Assembly (NCBI GenBank): GCA_017507125.1
Contig: JAFWBQ010000024.1
Span: 1 to 42,229 of the forward strand
Length of the DNA: 42,229 nt
Reading direction: 5' to 3'
Origin: Lentisphaeria bacterium
Lineage (GTDB): Bacteria > Verrucomicrobiota > Lentisphaeria > Victivallales > Victivallaceae
Shown here piece by piece: positions 32,600 to 41,355 of the stretch. The notes under the pieces were generated by a model. That model did not search any database. It saw nothing but the letters and a program-made list of their open reading frames with translations, and had not been told where the DNA came from. A program made the position numbers and the translations under genes. The stretch's first letter is position 1. Every line of letters starts with the position of its first letter.

Positions 32600-33373
32600 A
32601 TGAAAAATTTACAGAAAATGTCCTATTTCACACTGATTGAACTGCTGGTCGTTATTGCTATCATCGCCATTCTCGCAGCGATGCTTCTTCCGGCGCTGCA
32701 GCAGGCACGCAACCGTGCAAAGCATACCACCTGCATCAGCAATTTGAACCAGATCGGCAAAGCCACAGGATTTTACTCCGATGATCATGCCGATTTCCCC
32801 ATGCCCTTCCGTGCTCCCACTGCGGGGGGCGTCAAGTCCTGGTGCGTTGCAGGCCCTTACGGATTGTTGACCCCCTATCTGCCGACTTCCGACCTTTACG
32901 CCCCCATAGGCGGGGTCAATTACAGCGGCGGCAAATTCTACCGCCACCAGCTTGTCTGTCCGGTTCGCGTCTTTGATCTGCAAAAAGCCCAGAACTCCTA
33001 TCACTGTGCGACCCGCATGGATCTTGCGACCATCGCCAAACGTACTCTGGTGCGGATCCCCTCACGCTCCTCACACATCCTTGAAGGACACAGAGAGTGG
33101 CAGAGGTATGAATGTACCACACAGACCGGCAAAGCAACCATCATGTTTCCCCATGGGAATCCGACTTTCAACGACAATGAAGACTTCGCAGATCCCGCTC
33201 AAATCAATCTTCAGGGCCAGACCTCCACGCTCTTTCTGGATCTGCATGTGGCTCCGGTAGACCGGCGCAGAGTCCCCACCGCCCACCGCCACAATAAAGC
33301 GGCTTACTCAAGTTTCTGGCAGCCATGGCCCTTCGGAACCGGTATCACCGGAAATTGGCACGACAACTGGTAA
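32600..33373 (+). CDS. Pseudopilin (prepilin-type N-terminal methylation domain)
   Basis: A 257-residue secreted pseudopilin. The leader is short (MKNLQKMSY) and the cleavage/methylation helix is [20 protein letters not shown], with Glu at position 5 of the mature protein as in type II/IV pilins. The segment [22 protein letters not shown] and a C-terminal beta-rich domain follow, as in DUF1559-like proteins. AAGGA precedes the ATG. It is the first of six genes with gaps of 29 bases or less, and the next genes encode sugar-active enzymes, so it is likely involved in secretion, display or assembly of a glycan-degrading apparatus. Its C-terminal part lacks a clear H-x9-DG motif ([10 protein letters not shown] stands where it would be). 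Confidence 0.85.
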   Translation: MKNLQKMSYFTLIELLVVIAIIAILAAMLLPALQQARNRAKHTTCISNLNQIGKATGFYSDDHADFPMPFRAPTAGGVKSWCVAGPYGLLTPYLPTSDLYAPIGGVNYSGGKFYRHQLVCPVRVFDLQKAQNSYHCATRMDLATIAKRTLVRIPSRSSHILEGHREWQRYECTTQTGKATIMFPHGNPTFNDNEDFADPAQINLQGQTSTLFLDLHVAPVDRRRVPTAHRHNKAAYSSFWQPWPFGTGITGNWHDNW

Positions 33374-33402
33374 ATCATCCATTATCTTTAAGGAAAGAAA
33401 AA

Positions 33403-35832
33403 ATGTTGAAAATCCATAAAATCATCTTTGGAGCACTCGTCTTGAGTGCTGTCGCAGCCTCTGCTGTTGAAAGCGTCCCCGGAATCCGGGGAAAAGCCGC
33501 AAAAATCAATGGCGACGTCGCTTATCTCAGTGATACCTCTTTCAAAAATTTTGATTTCAAAAAGGGGATAAGCGTCTCCTTCTGGATCAAAGGAAACCAG
33601 TGGACCCATCAGGCAGGGATCATTTCCGGAATAGGCGACACCAATATCAGCAAACGTTACAACAGCGCCACCGGCAGTTTCTATTTCAACACTCTTGTGG
33701 GAGGCAAGAATGCTGCGCTCCTCTGGGCACCTGAGTGTTTCGCTGCCCCCTGCGGGAAATGGGTGAACATCGCTTTCAGCTACGACACTCAGAGCCGCAT
33801 CACAACAGCCTATTTCAACGGCAAACAGTGTGCCGTCTGGAATGTAGGCAAAGAATATCCCAACCGCACCACTTACGAACAGAAGGGCAAGATCCGCAAA
33901 GCTCTGCCTTTCTGCATCGGCAAAGGTACAAGAAGCAGTTTAAACGGCGTTATTGATGAAGTTTTCATTTACAACCGTCCCCTGAACGCTCAGGAAATCG
34001 CCCAAGTCAGTGCCGGAAAGATCCTCCCGGGGATCCAGGCGGCATACCTCTTTGACGATGCCGCTGATATCGGGAAAGACTCCTCACCTGCCAAACGCCA
34101 CCTTGTAAAGATGACAGGTGTTCTGGCTCAGAAGATGCCAAAACTGGGTTTTAAAGTCAAAAGCAAGATCATCACTTCTGACAAAAACCTCACCGTCTGG
34201 AGCAGAAGCGCCATTGATAAGACTTTCAAGTACGATCAGGTCATCAGCACCGGAAAAACCACCGCACCTGCGGCGGAACTTGCTAAAAATGAATATGAAT
34301 CCTTCCAGCTGGTTCTTTCACCTGCCAAACCTCTCAAAAATGTAAAAGTCACCCTGAGCGATTTCACTTTCAAAAATCACAAACTTGCAACCCGACTCCA
34401 TAAAGTTGACTATGTGAATGTGGTCAAGACAAGCGGACTTTCCATTCTCAGACCCGGAACCGTTCAGGGTGAAGCCGCCACCATGTTTGAAAAGGTCATC
34501 AATCACGGTCCCGGCGAATATCCTGACCCCATCGCGCCCGTCCGGACGCTCAAAAATATATCAGCCGATCAGAGTTACGCATTCTGGGTCACAGTCAAGA
34601 GCAGCGCTCAGACTCCCGCGGGGATCTATTCCGCCAGGGCGGTCATTACCGCTGACGGCAACTATTCCATGACTGTCCCTCTGATGGTAAAGGTCCGCAA
34701 CTTCGCACTGCCTGAGAAATTCAGCAGTCAGAATACCGCCATTATGAAATATTCCATGGCAGAGGGGAAACGGGAACTGTTCCACCGCATGGCTTCTGAA
34801 CACCATGTCACCTTGTGTGACCTGGCAATAGATCCCGTCATCACCTTTGACGCCAAAGGAAATATGAAAGTCGATACCACAGAATTTGACCGGGAAGCCG
34901 CTCTTGCAATCAACAAATACCGCGCCAATACCATTTATTTCCCCGGTTGGGGATTTTATAAGCTCCCCAGGGACTTCAACACCCGCCAGACCTGGTGCGG
35001 CATCAAAGTCAGCACCGTCCCCGGTAAACTGACTGAGGAGTTCAAAGAAAAGTTCAGCCGTTATCTTGAATTCATGACCGCCCACCTGAAAAAGAAAGGA
35101 TGGCTCAAATACACCCGGATCAGCATGGTGGATGAACCCCATACTGCCGCCGATTACGCTCTCTGTCAGGAGTTTGCCGCCCTTGTGCACCGTCACGCCC
35201 CCGGCGTCAAAACGCTGGTCACAAAGTGGCCCCTTAAACCGCTCATCGGCGCTCCTGACATTTGGTGTCTGGGTATGATCATCCCCTCTGACATCAAAGC
35301 CGCCATTGCAAGAGGCGAAAGTTTTGAATGGTATCCCAACTGGCACTTTGTCATTGACCGTCCCCTTATGGACAGCCGTATGCTGGGATTCATGATGCAC
35401 AAGTTCCACATCAAAGGCATTCTTTATTTCAATATCACCCACGGCTGGAACAATCCGGCTCTGGTGCGTAAATTCCCCACATTCACCTACAGCAACGGCA
35501 GAGTCATCAATGGTCTGGGACAGATCATTTATCCTCCTGAAGTGAAAAACGGCGCTCCTTTGAGCTCTCTGCGTTTTGTCATGTGCCGCGACGCTTATGA
35601 GGATTACGAATATCTGCTGCTGGCAGAAAAGCTGATTGCCAAATGCAAAGATCCCGCCAAAGCCGCCGCCGCCAAAAAACTTGTAAAAGCGGCTTGCGAC
35701 GCCATCGTTCCTGCTTATGAAGCCTATGAAAAGAAAATCCAGTGGAAGAAGACAAAATGGGAAACCGACGGTGCAAAACTTCTCGTATGGCGCACAAAAA
35801 TCGCTGATTTGATCGAATCTCTGCAAAAATAA
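33403..35832 (+). CDS. Secreted LamG + DUF4091 glycoside-hydrolase-like protein
   Basis: An 809-residue exported protein. AAGGAAAG precedes the ATG at 33403; an upstream in-frame extension overlaps the pseudopilin and has no ribosome site. The signal peptide is MLKIHKIIFGALVLSAVAASA. Residues about 25-215 form a LamG-like jelly roll (GISVSFWIKGNQW, NIAFSYDTQSRITTAYFNG, VIDEVFIYNRPLNAQEIAQ). From about 270 a beta-sandwich linker is followed by a TIM-barrel-like region with MVDEP at Asp577-Glu578 and the DUF4091 ending INGLGQIIYPP / LRFVMCRDAYEDYEYLLLAEK. In DUF4091 proteins an Asp-Glu pair in this spot is conserved and likely catalytic. The substrate is unknown. It is co-transcribed with a sialidase-like gene. 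Confidence 0.82.
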   Translation: MLKIHKIIFGALVLSAVAASAVESVPGIRGKAAKINGDVAYLSDTSFKNFDFKKGISVSFWIKGNQWTHQAGIISGIGDTNISKRYNSATGSFYFNTLVGGKNAALLWAPECFAAPCGKWVNIAFSYDTQSRITTAYFNGKQCAVWNVGKEYPNRTTYEQKGKIRKALPFCIGKGTRSSLNGVIDEVFIYNRPLNAQEIAQVSAGKILPGIQAAYLFDDAADIGKDSSPAKRHLVKMTGVLAQKMPKLGFKVKSKIITSDKNLTVWSRSAIDKTFKYDQVISTGKTTAPAAELAKNEYESFQLVLSPAKPLKNVKVTLSDFTFKNHKLATRLHKVDYVNVVKTSGLSILRPGTVQGEAATMFEKVINHGPGEYPDPIAPVRTLKNISADQSYAFWVTVKSSAQTPAGIYSARAVITADGNYSMTVPLMVKVRNFALPEKFSSQNTAIMKYSMAEGKRELFHRMASEHHVTLCDLAIDPVITFDAKGNMKVDTTEFDREAALAINKYRANTIYFPGWGFYKLPRDFNTRQTWCGIKVSTVPGKLTEEFKEKFSRYLEFMTAHLKKKGWLKYTRISMVDEPHTAADYALCQEFAALVHRHAPGVKTLVTKWPLKPLIGAPDIWCLGMIIPSDIKAAIARGESFEWYPNWHFVIDRPLMDSRMLGFMMHKFHIKGILYFNITHGWNNPALVRKFPTFTYSNGRVINGLGQIIYPPEVKNGAPLSSLRFVMCRDAYEDYEYLLLAEKLIAKCKDPAKAAAAKKLVKAACDAIVPAYEAYEKKIQWKKTKWETDGAKLLVWRTKIADLIESLQK

Positions 35833-35849
35833 TATTCCGGTAACGCTAT

Positions 35850-36941
35850 ATGGAAACCTTGCTTCAACATACTCCTGGGAATCCCCGGAATTCAGAAGGG
35901 TGTTTTGAAAAACTCAATGACGGAACACTCGTTTTCGCCTACACACGCTACAACGGCAGTCACTGGGACGATGAATGTTCGGCAGATATCTGCCTCATCC
36001 GCTCAACAGACGGCGGCGTGAGCTGGAGCGACCCCGAAGTCATCGTCAAAAACAAACGGCAGAATGTCATGTCGGTTTCGCTCCTGCGCCTGCAGGATGG
36101 ACGCATGGGCATGGTCTATCTTGAAAAAACCATGATCGGCGATACCGGCTGGATCGACTGCCGTCCCTGGTTCACAGCCTCCTCTGACGAAATGAAAAGC
36201 TGGAGTACACCTGTTGATATAGCAAGTGTTCCGGCACTCTATTTGTGCGTTCTCAACAACGCTCTTGTGCAGCTTGGAAACGGCCGTCTGATTTGTCCCG
36301 GCTCTTTTCACCGTCACAAGAAACGCCCCCGGGATTTGGGACGGGGCATCGGGCTTTTCTTTTATTCGGATGATGGAGGCGCCACCTGGGAACAGACACC
36401 TGAATGCTGTTATCCGCCCCAGTGGAGCCACTCCGGACTTCAGGAGCCGGGCGTCGTTGAACTTAAAGAGGATCAGCTTATGGCATGGTTCCGTACCGGC
36501 AACGGCTGCCAGTACAAAAGTTTTTCTTACGACGGCGGCATGAGCTGGAGCGAAGTGGTGCCCGCCACAGATTTCAGATCTCCCGCCTCCCCCATGACTC
36601 TGAAGCGCAACCCCGCAGACGGAAACCTTTACGCTGTGTGGAACGATTATCACCCCGCCCGGAGCGTCAACTTTGACCTCGCCCTTACCCGGGGATCCGG
36701 TCATGGCATCTGGACCGGGGGCAGGACTCCCCTTGTCCTTGCCAGAAGTACCGACAACGGCAAAAGCTGGAGCAGCCACACCATCCTTGAAAATGCCCCC
36801 GACCATGGATTCGGTTACACAGCCATGTTCTTCAACGGCGATGATCTGCTTCTTGCCTACTGCTGCGGCGGCGCACCCGACTGCCAGAATATGCTTCAGG
36901 ATCTGAAAATTAAAATCGTTAAATGGAAAGAACTTGCATAA
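35850..36941 (+). CDS. BNR-repeat sialidase-like protein (GH33-like)
   Basis: A 363-residue six-bladed beta-propeller related to exo-sialidases. Asp-boxes (S-x-D-x-G-x-x-W) are seen as STDGGVSWS (52-60), SDDGGATW (173-180), SYDGGMSWS (226-234) and STDNGKSWS (300-308), with a weaker SSDEMKSWS at 111. The usual FRIP motif is not found at the start, so an exo-sialidase function is not proven; related proteins act on other sugars. No signal peptide is visible, so it may act inside the cell. The ribosome site is weak; the gene starts 17 bases after the DUF4091 gene and ends one base before the SDR gene. Context suggests it removes or processes sugars released outside. Confidence 0.78.
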   Translation: METLLQHTPGNPRNSEGCFEKLNDGTLVFAYTRYNGSHWDDECSADICLIRSTDGGVSWSDPEVIVKNKRQNVMSVSLLRLQDGRMGMVYLEKTMIGDTGWIDCRPWFTASSDEMKSWSTPVDIASVPALYLCVLNNALVQLGNGRLICPGSFHRHKKRPRDLGRGIGLFFYSDDGGATWEQTPECCYPPQWSHSGLQEPGVVELKEDQLMAWFRTGNGCQYKSFSYDGGMSWSEVVPATDFRSPASPMTLKRNPADGNLYAVWNDYHPARSVNFDLALTRGSGHGIWTGGRTPLVLARSTDNGKSWSSHTILENAPDHGFGYTAMFFNGDDLLLAYCCGGAPDCQNMLQDLKIKIVKWKELA

Positions 36942-36942
36942 A

Positions 36943-37731
36943 ATGTCAAATATTCTTGAACGTTTTTCTCTCAAAGGGAAAGTCGCTCTTCTGACCGGCG
37001 GCGCCGGCCTTTACGGCAGGCAGCTCACCGAAGCTCTTGCAGAAGCAGGGGCCGTCACCTGTATCGCCTCAAGGAATCTGGAAAAGCTGAAAGAAACAGC
37101 CGCCTCTTTTGACAATGTCTATCCCTTTGCCATGGATCTTGAAGATGAAAACTCCATCCGCAGCACCGTTGCAGAGATCATTGATCGTTTCGGTAAAATC
37201 GATATTCTTGTCAACAATGCCGTCACCCGCTGTGCCTGTTCATCGTGGGAGCTTTCCATGGAAGATTTTGACAAAAGTCTTCATGTCAATGCCTCCTCCC
37301 TTTTTGTACTGACCAGACTCTGTGCTGAAGATATGAAAAAAAGACATACAGGCTCTGTTGTCAACATCGGCTCCTACATGGGTATGCGGGGCATGAATAT
37401 GACCAATTACACCGGCACTGACATGTATAAGGGCGGTCAGTGGCCCTCCCCCATCTATTTCTACGAAAAAGGCGGCATGACCAATTTCACCCGCTTTGCC
37501 GCATCGGTTCTGGGGCCTGAGGGGATCCGGGTCAACTGCATCAGTCCGGGGGGATTTCAGACCCCGGATCATCACGAAAGATTTATCCAACAGTACAGTG
37601 CCAATACACTTCTGGGACGCCTTGCCAACAGCACCGATCTTCAGGGAGCAGTGGTCTTTCTTGCCTCAGATGCCTCAGCATATATCACCGGAGTCAATCT
37701 CCCTGTTGACGGAGGATATACGGCCAAATGA
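36943..37731 (+). CDS. Short-chain dehydrogenase/reductase
   Basis: A 262-residue NAD(P)-dependent SDR. The cofactor loop is TGGAGLYG, NNA follows at the fourth strand (DILVNNAVTR), the catalytic Ser is in NIGSYMG, and YFYEKGG gives the Tyr-x3-Lys pair. C-terminal VNCISPGGFQTP and ITGVNLPVDGGYT are typical of sugar- or polyol-oxidising SDRs of the FabG/Gno group. The ATG at 36943 is one base past the preceding stop, so translation is likely coupled; an upstream TTG in the same frame is not needed. It presumably oxidises a sugar or sugar acid released by the operon's hydrolases. Confidence 0.88.
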   Translation: MSNILERFSLKGKVALLTGGAGLYGRQLTEALAEAGAVTCIASRNLEKLKETAASFDNVYPFAMDLEDENSIRSTVAEIIDRFGKIDILVNNAVTRCACSSWELSMEDFDKSLHVNASSLFVLTRLCAEDMKKRHTGSVVNIGSYMGMRGMNMTNYTGTDMYKGGQWPSPIYFYEKGGMTNFTRFAASVLGPEGIRVNCISPGGFQTPDHHERFIQQYSANTLLGRLANSTDLQGAVVFLASDASAYITGVNLPVDGGYTAK

Positions 37732-38576
37732 AGTACTCCCGTCTTCTTCTGGGAACAGTTCAGTTCGGACTCAACTACGGCATTGCCAATACCGAAGGCA
37801 AACCCTCTTTTGACCGGGTGAAATCCATATTGACCACTGCGCTGGAACACGGGATCGACTCCCTTGACACAGCAGCTTCTTACGGCGACAGCGAAGAAGT
37901 TCTGGGAAAAGCCATGGCAGAACTGGGGATCGCCTCAAAGATGAATGTTGTCAGCAAAGTCCCTCAGGTGCCTGCGGGGTGCGATGCCCTGGAGTTCATC
38001 ACAAATTCAGTGAAAAACTCTCTGAAACGCCTCAGACTCCCTGAACTGCCTCTGGTTCTTTTTCACAACGAACTTGACTGGCGTTATCGTGATGAACTTG
38101 AATCCCTGATTCAAAAAGGAATGATCCGGGCGGCAGGAGTTTCTCTTGATTCTGCGGCATGCGCCGACACTGCGGAAAGCGCCCCTTATATCCAGCTGCC
38201 CTGTAATGTTTTTGACCATCGTTTTGATGAAAAAATCAAAAATCACCGGCAGGGACATATTTTCATCCGCAGCGTCTATCTTCAGGGGATAGCGGTCATG
38301 CCCAGAGAGCAGATCCCTTTCCCGGAACTCCTTGGATACCGGGAAAAACTTGAGTCTTTCGGACTGCCCATGCAGGAACTTTGTATGCGTTATCTGCTTT
38401 CATTCCCCGGCAGTGTAAGTGTTCTCACCGGCGTTGACACCCCTGAACAGCTGCTTGAAAACTGCCGCATGGCAGAAAAAGGTCCTCTCCCCGCAGACCT
38501 GCTGAAAGCAGTCTCTGAGACAGTGCCTCTCTTGCCGGAAACACTTATCCGTCCTCATTTGTGGCACAAAAAATAA
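37728..38576 (+). CDS. Aldo/keto reductase
   Basis: A 282-residue (alpha/beta)8 NADPH-dependent oxidoreductase. The catalytic tetrad is visible as Asp in SLDTAASYG with its Tyr, Lys in VVSKVP, and the His of LVLFHNELD. RLLLGTVQFGLNYG at the start fits the tetrad-first strand of the L-fucose/sugar-dehydrogenase-like AKR group. It overlaps the SDR stop by four bases (ATGA) and shares the mRNA. It may reduce or oxidise a sugar lactone or ring aldehyde. It is somewhat smaller than typical AKRs of 310-320 residues, which may reflect shorter loops near the active site. The substrate is not known. Confidence 0.85.
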   Translation: MKYSRLLLGTVQFGLNYGIANTEGKPSFDRVKSILTTALEHGIDSLDTAASYGDSEEVLGKAMAELGIASKMNVVSKVPQVPAGCDALEFITNSVKNSLKRLRLPELPLVLFHNELDWRYRDELESLIQKGMIRAAGVSLDSAACADTAESAPYIQLPCNVFDHRFDEKIKNHRQGHIFIRSVYLQGIAVMPREQIPFPELLGYREKLESFGLPMQELCMRYLLSFPGSVSVLTGVDTPEQLLENCRMAEKGPLPADLLKAVSETVPLLPETLIRPHLWHKK

Positions 38577-38587
38577 AGGTTAAAAAA

Positions 38588-39280
38588 ATGCCCACTCTTG
38601 CTGAATACAAAGAACGTCTTTCATATCACTTCAACACCCCCAACTCAAAGCCCTGGACATGGGTCTTTTACGGCGACTCCATCACCCACGGCGCCGCCCA
38701 TACCCACGGTTGGCGCAGTTTCCCTGAGATTTTTCACGAAAGGGTCCGCTGGGAGCTGAAACAGAGTGCTGATGTAATCATCAACACCGCCTACAGCGGG
38801 CAGACTGCCATGAAGCTTTCAGAACAAGAATATTTCCAAAGTCATGTCAGCCGCTTTGCGCCGGATGCGGTATTTCTTCTCATCGGGACCAACGATATCA
38901 TCAAAACAGAAGGAGGGGCAGAAGGATTCCGCAAATACCTTGAATCCATCGTTGAGCAGATCGTTGCTCTTGATGCTGTTCCTGTGGTACAAAACTATCC
39001 TCCAATCGCTGAATCACTCAACCCGGGCTACATCAAGCGTTACGAAAATATGCCAGCCTACAACAAGGTCATTGAAGAAACGGCCCAAAAATACAATGCC
39101 CTCTTTGTGGATCACTGGAGTCATTGGAAAGCCCGTGCCAGCACAGACCGTCTGCTGAATCAATGGCTTGGGGAAACCATCCACCCCGGTGCCCGGGGAC
39201 ACTTTGAAATGGCAATGACACTTTTCAAAGCGCTGGATATCCACTCAGAAGAGTCCGCCTGCTGCCGGATCTTCAATTAA
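38588..39280 (+). CDS. SGNH/GDSL hydrolase, cytoplasmic
   Basis: A 230-residue SGNH hydrolase, the last gene of the operon. Blocks: VFYGDSITHG (Ser), NTAYSGQT (Gly), LIGTNDI (Asn) and TIHPGARGH (Asp/His-type block ending in His). It has no signal peptide, unlike the first SGNH hydrolase of the window at 23884. AAAGG lies upstream of the ATG at 38588; an in-frame GTG at 38561 inside the aldo/keto reductase gene was passed over. It is probably a deacetylase for acetylated sugars such as N-glycolyl or O-acetyl sialic acids, which fits the sialidase-like gene upstream, but this is inferred from context. A terminator follows. Confidence 0.85.
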   Translation: MPTLAEYKERLSYHFNTPNSKPWTWVFYGDSITHGAAHTHGWRSFPEIFHERVRWELKQSADVIINTAYSGQTAMKLSEQEYFQSHVSRFAPDAVFLLIGTNDIIKTEGGAEGFRKYLESIVEQIVALDAVPVVQNYPPIAESLNPGYIKRYENMPAYNKVIEETAQKYNALFVDHWSHWKARASTDRLLNQWLGETIHPGARGHFEMAMTLFKALDIHSEESACCRIFN

Positions 39281-39301
39281 GTTTTCACAGGTGCCAACTT
39301 T

Positions 39302-39342
39302 CACCGGGGATCACACACTGTGCTTTCCCCGGTGTTTTTTTT
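39302..39342 (+). terminator. Terminator of the six-gene operon
   Basis: CACCGGGG (39302-39309) pairs with CCCCGGTG (39327-39334), followed by eight T. Confidence 0.85.
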
Positions 39343-41264
39343 CAGCTGAATCTGAGGACTTGCGGCATGAAAGTTTCAAGCCGCAGAGCAACTTCGATCT
39401 CTTTCTCGCCGATAAAGGTAAATGACACCTTTTCCCAGTTGCCTTCTTTGTTGAGATACTCCAAACTCTCAAACTGTCTGTCGACAAAAAGTTCAAAAGA
39501 GTCAAGCTGGTCGGTGCCGAGATTGAAAAGGACTCCGATCATGGAGTTGTCAGGCAGTACACCGCCGCGCATATACATATCCACATCCCCTGTGTAATAA
39601 AGGGGCAGCTCAGCGGCGCAGCTCATGAGGCGGATGATCTGGCGCTTGCGGTTTTCACAGAGAAATCCGAAAGCTGAAAGCTGTCCGAAAGAGGGGGGCG
39701 TCCCTGCGAAAACGATCACAGTACCCCCCAGTCTATTGCGGTAGATGGTGCATCCGGGAGCGATAAAATCCCGTTCAACACTCTGGTTGTAGGGAGCATG
39801 GAAGATTTTTGAGTCAACAGTTGCCCCCAGCAATTCCAGTTCGCGCACATTTTCCTGAGCAGAAGTCACGCCTTCGGGCAGCATTTCGCCGGTAGCCTTT
39901 GCCAAACGCCACTCTTTCACCCGCACGCCCAGATGATCTTCATATCCCTTTTGGCAAAAAATTTCCGCAGCGGTACTGTCAAGCACCAGGACGCCGGAAA
40001 GAAGTTTTTCAAGCTCCTTTTCACTGAATGCCCTGGGTTGAAGTCCGTTCATAAAAACCACGCCGCCGGATTTTTTGCTGAAATACATGGGGATACCCAT
40101 GCGTTCAAGCATCATCTGATGCCAGCTTTCTCCGAAAACAGATTCAACCGGATTATAATTAAAATAAGGTTTTTCAGGCAGCGCAAAACGGGCGCCGAAC
40201 CATTGTGCAGTGCGTCCGAAACCCGCAAGTTTCCGGTAAAATTCCTGATGTTCCGTCAGGATCTTGCGGTAGGCCGCAGCACTTTTCCACTCATTTCCCC
40301 TGAGACGGGAGATCCAATGCTTGGCTCCGTCACACCCTTCAAGAAGGGATGCACTGTAATGAGAGTGAAGAGTTGCGGCACTGGTACTGTAACGGTTCTG
40401 GGGGCAGGTGTCAGCTTCAGTGAGAACGATGCCTGTTTCCTCCCGGATCGCCGCCAGCTGGATCGCCGTACGCTGCATGACACCGGTAAAAAGCCGGGGG
40501 CCGCGCTGATTGTAATAACCGCAGTTGATGCGGATCAATGTGGGGTTCCCCTGCCCTGCAAATGCCCGGGCAACAGGAAGCGCATGGCGGATATCGGGGG
40601 CACAGGGACAATATCCCCCGGGGATGGAGGGATCTATCTCATCCACCCCCTGCCGCATACGTTTTGCCATATTGACCAGTGAATCGCACTGCATCTTATC
40701 AAAAATCTCTGCCAGACGGCGGTCCTCATCAGAAGTTCCATTCAGATGTTCCCGCAGCTGAGCAATGGTCAGATCAAGTCCCGTCAGGCGCTTGAACTCC
40801 GCCATGTGCAGCGGACAGGCACAGCCGTGCCCTGAGCGTCCCAGAAGTCTGAAGTCATCATCAATAAGGATAAATCCGGGATGTGCTGATGCAATGGTTT
40901 TGCAGACATTGTAAAAATGCTCCTGCACCCCCTCATCAAGAGGGCAGCACACCTGGCGCTCAAGCTCATCCATCATGCCGACATACTTCCGGAAAGGATT
41001 CTGACGGTTGAGGATATAACCGTGTCCAATGGTGGATTGGAGCAATACGCCCCCTGAAATGCCATCTTTGGCAAGGCGCTCCTGAAAGCGCATAAATCTT
41101 TCGGTCAGCTCTCCTGCCTTATCCACCGGGGGATCCCCCTCAGGGACAAGAGTCATGTTGAAAAGAGGCAGATTAATAACGCCTGAACGCACAAGTTCAA
41201 CGATATCATCGCAGATGCGCTCAAGATTTTCCACTTCAAGAGGAACGATATTGAAGTTGAACAT
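39342..41264 (-). CDS. Uncharacterised glycoside-hydrolase-like protein
   Basis: A 640-residue protein that I do not assign to a named family. It has the look of a clan GH-A-type enzyme: FILIDDDFRLLG (Asp135-137) is followed by GHGCACPLHMAEFKRLTG, where Cys and His could bind a metal as in GH42-type barrels, and EETGIVLTEADTCPQNRYSTS later gives a second acidic cluster. The C-terminal 250 residues contain a Rossmann-like region (GVVFMNGLQPRAF) and a beta sandwich (WEKVSFTFIGEKEIEVAL), as in GH42 and relatives. No signal peptide. GGAGA precedes the ATG. It lies 91 bases downstream of the second pseudopilin gene and could share its transcript, although a palindrome sits between them. Confidence 0.7.
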   Translation of the reverse strand: MFNFNIVPLEVENLERICDDIVELVRSGVINLPLFNMTLVPEGDPPVDKAGELTERFMRFQERLAKDGISGGVLLQSTIGHGYILNRQNPFRKYVGMMDELERQVCCPLDEGVQEHFYNVCKTIASAHPGFILIDDDFRLLGRSGHGCACPLHMAEFKRLTGLDLTIAQLREHLNGTSDEDRRLAEIFDKMQCDSLVNMAKRMRQGVDEIDPSIPGGYCPCAPDIRHALPVARAFAGQGNPTLIRINCGYYNQRGPRLFTGVMQRTAIQLAAIREETGIVLTEADTCPQNRYSTSAATLHSHYSASLLEGCDGAKHWISRLRGNEWKSAAAYRKILTEHQEFYRKLAGFGRTAQWFGARFALPEKPYFNYNPVESVFGESWHQMMLERMGIPMYFSKKSGGVVFMNGLQPRAFSEKELEKLLSGVLVLDSTAAEIFCQKGYEDHLGVRVKEWRLAKATGEMLPEGVTSAQENVRELELLGATVDSKIFHAPYNQSVERDFIAPGCTIYRNRLGGTVIVFAGTPPSFGQLSAFGFLCENRKRQIIRLMSCAAELPLYYTGDVDMYMRGGVLPDNSMIGVLFNLGTDQLDSFELFVDRQFESLEYLNKEGNWEKVSFTFIGEKEIEVALRLETFMPQVLRFS

Positions 41265-41276
41265 ATTTTTCTCCGT

Positions 41277-41290
41277 GTTTTATATAAAAC
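41277..41290. repeat. Perfect 14-bp palindrome in front of the GH-like gene
   Basis: GTTTTATATAAAAC, 13 bases upstream of the ATG at 41264, overlapping the region just before the ribosome site. It could be an operator; AT-rich chance palindromes also occur. Confidence 0.4.
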
Positions 41291-41355
41291 ATTCAGCCAA
41301 TATTTCTCTCTTTCAGACTCTGCTTTGATTTGTCAGCAAAAAAGACAGAGGAACA

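Noticed and set aside
34561..35826. 421-aa minus-strand frame in the DUF4091 gene
   Set aside because: Antisense to a gene with a signal peptide and recognisable domains; no start signals.
36003..36974. 323-aa minus-strand frame across the sialidase-like gene
   Set aside because: Shadow of the opposite strand, with no ribosome site.
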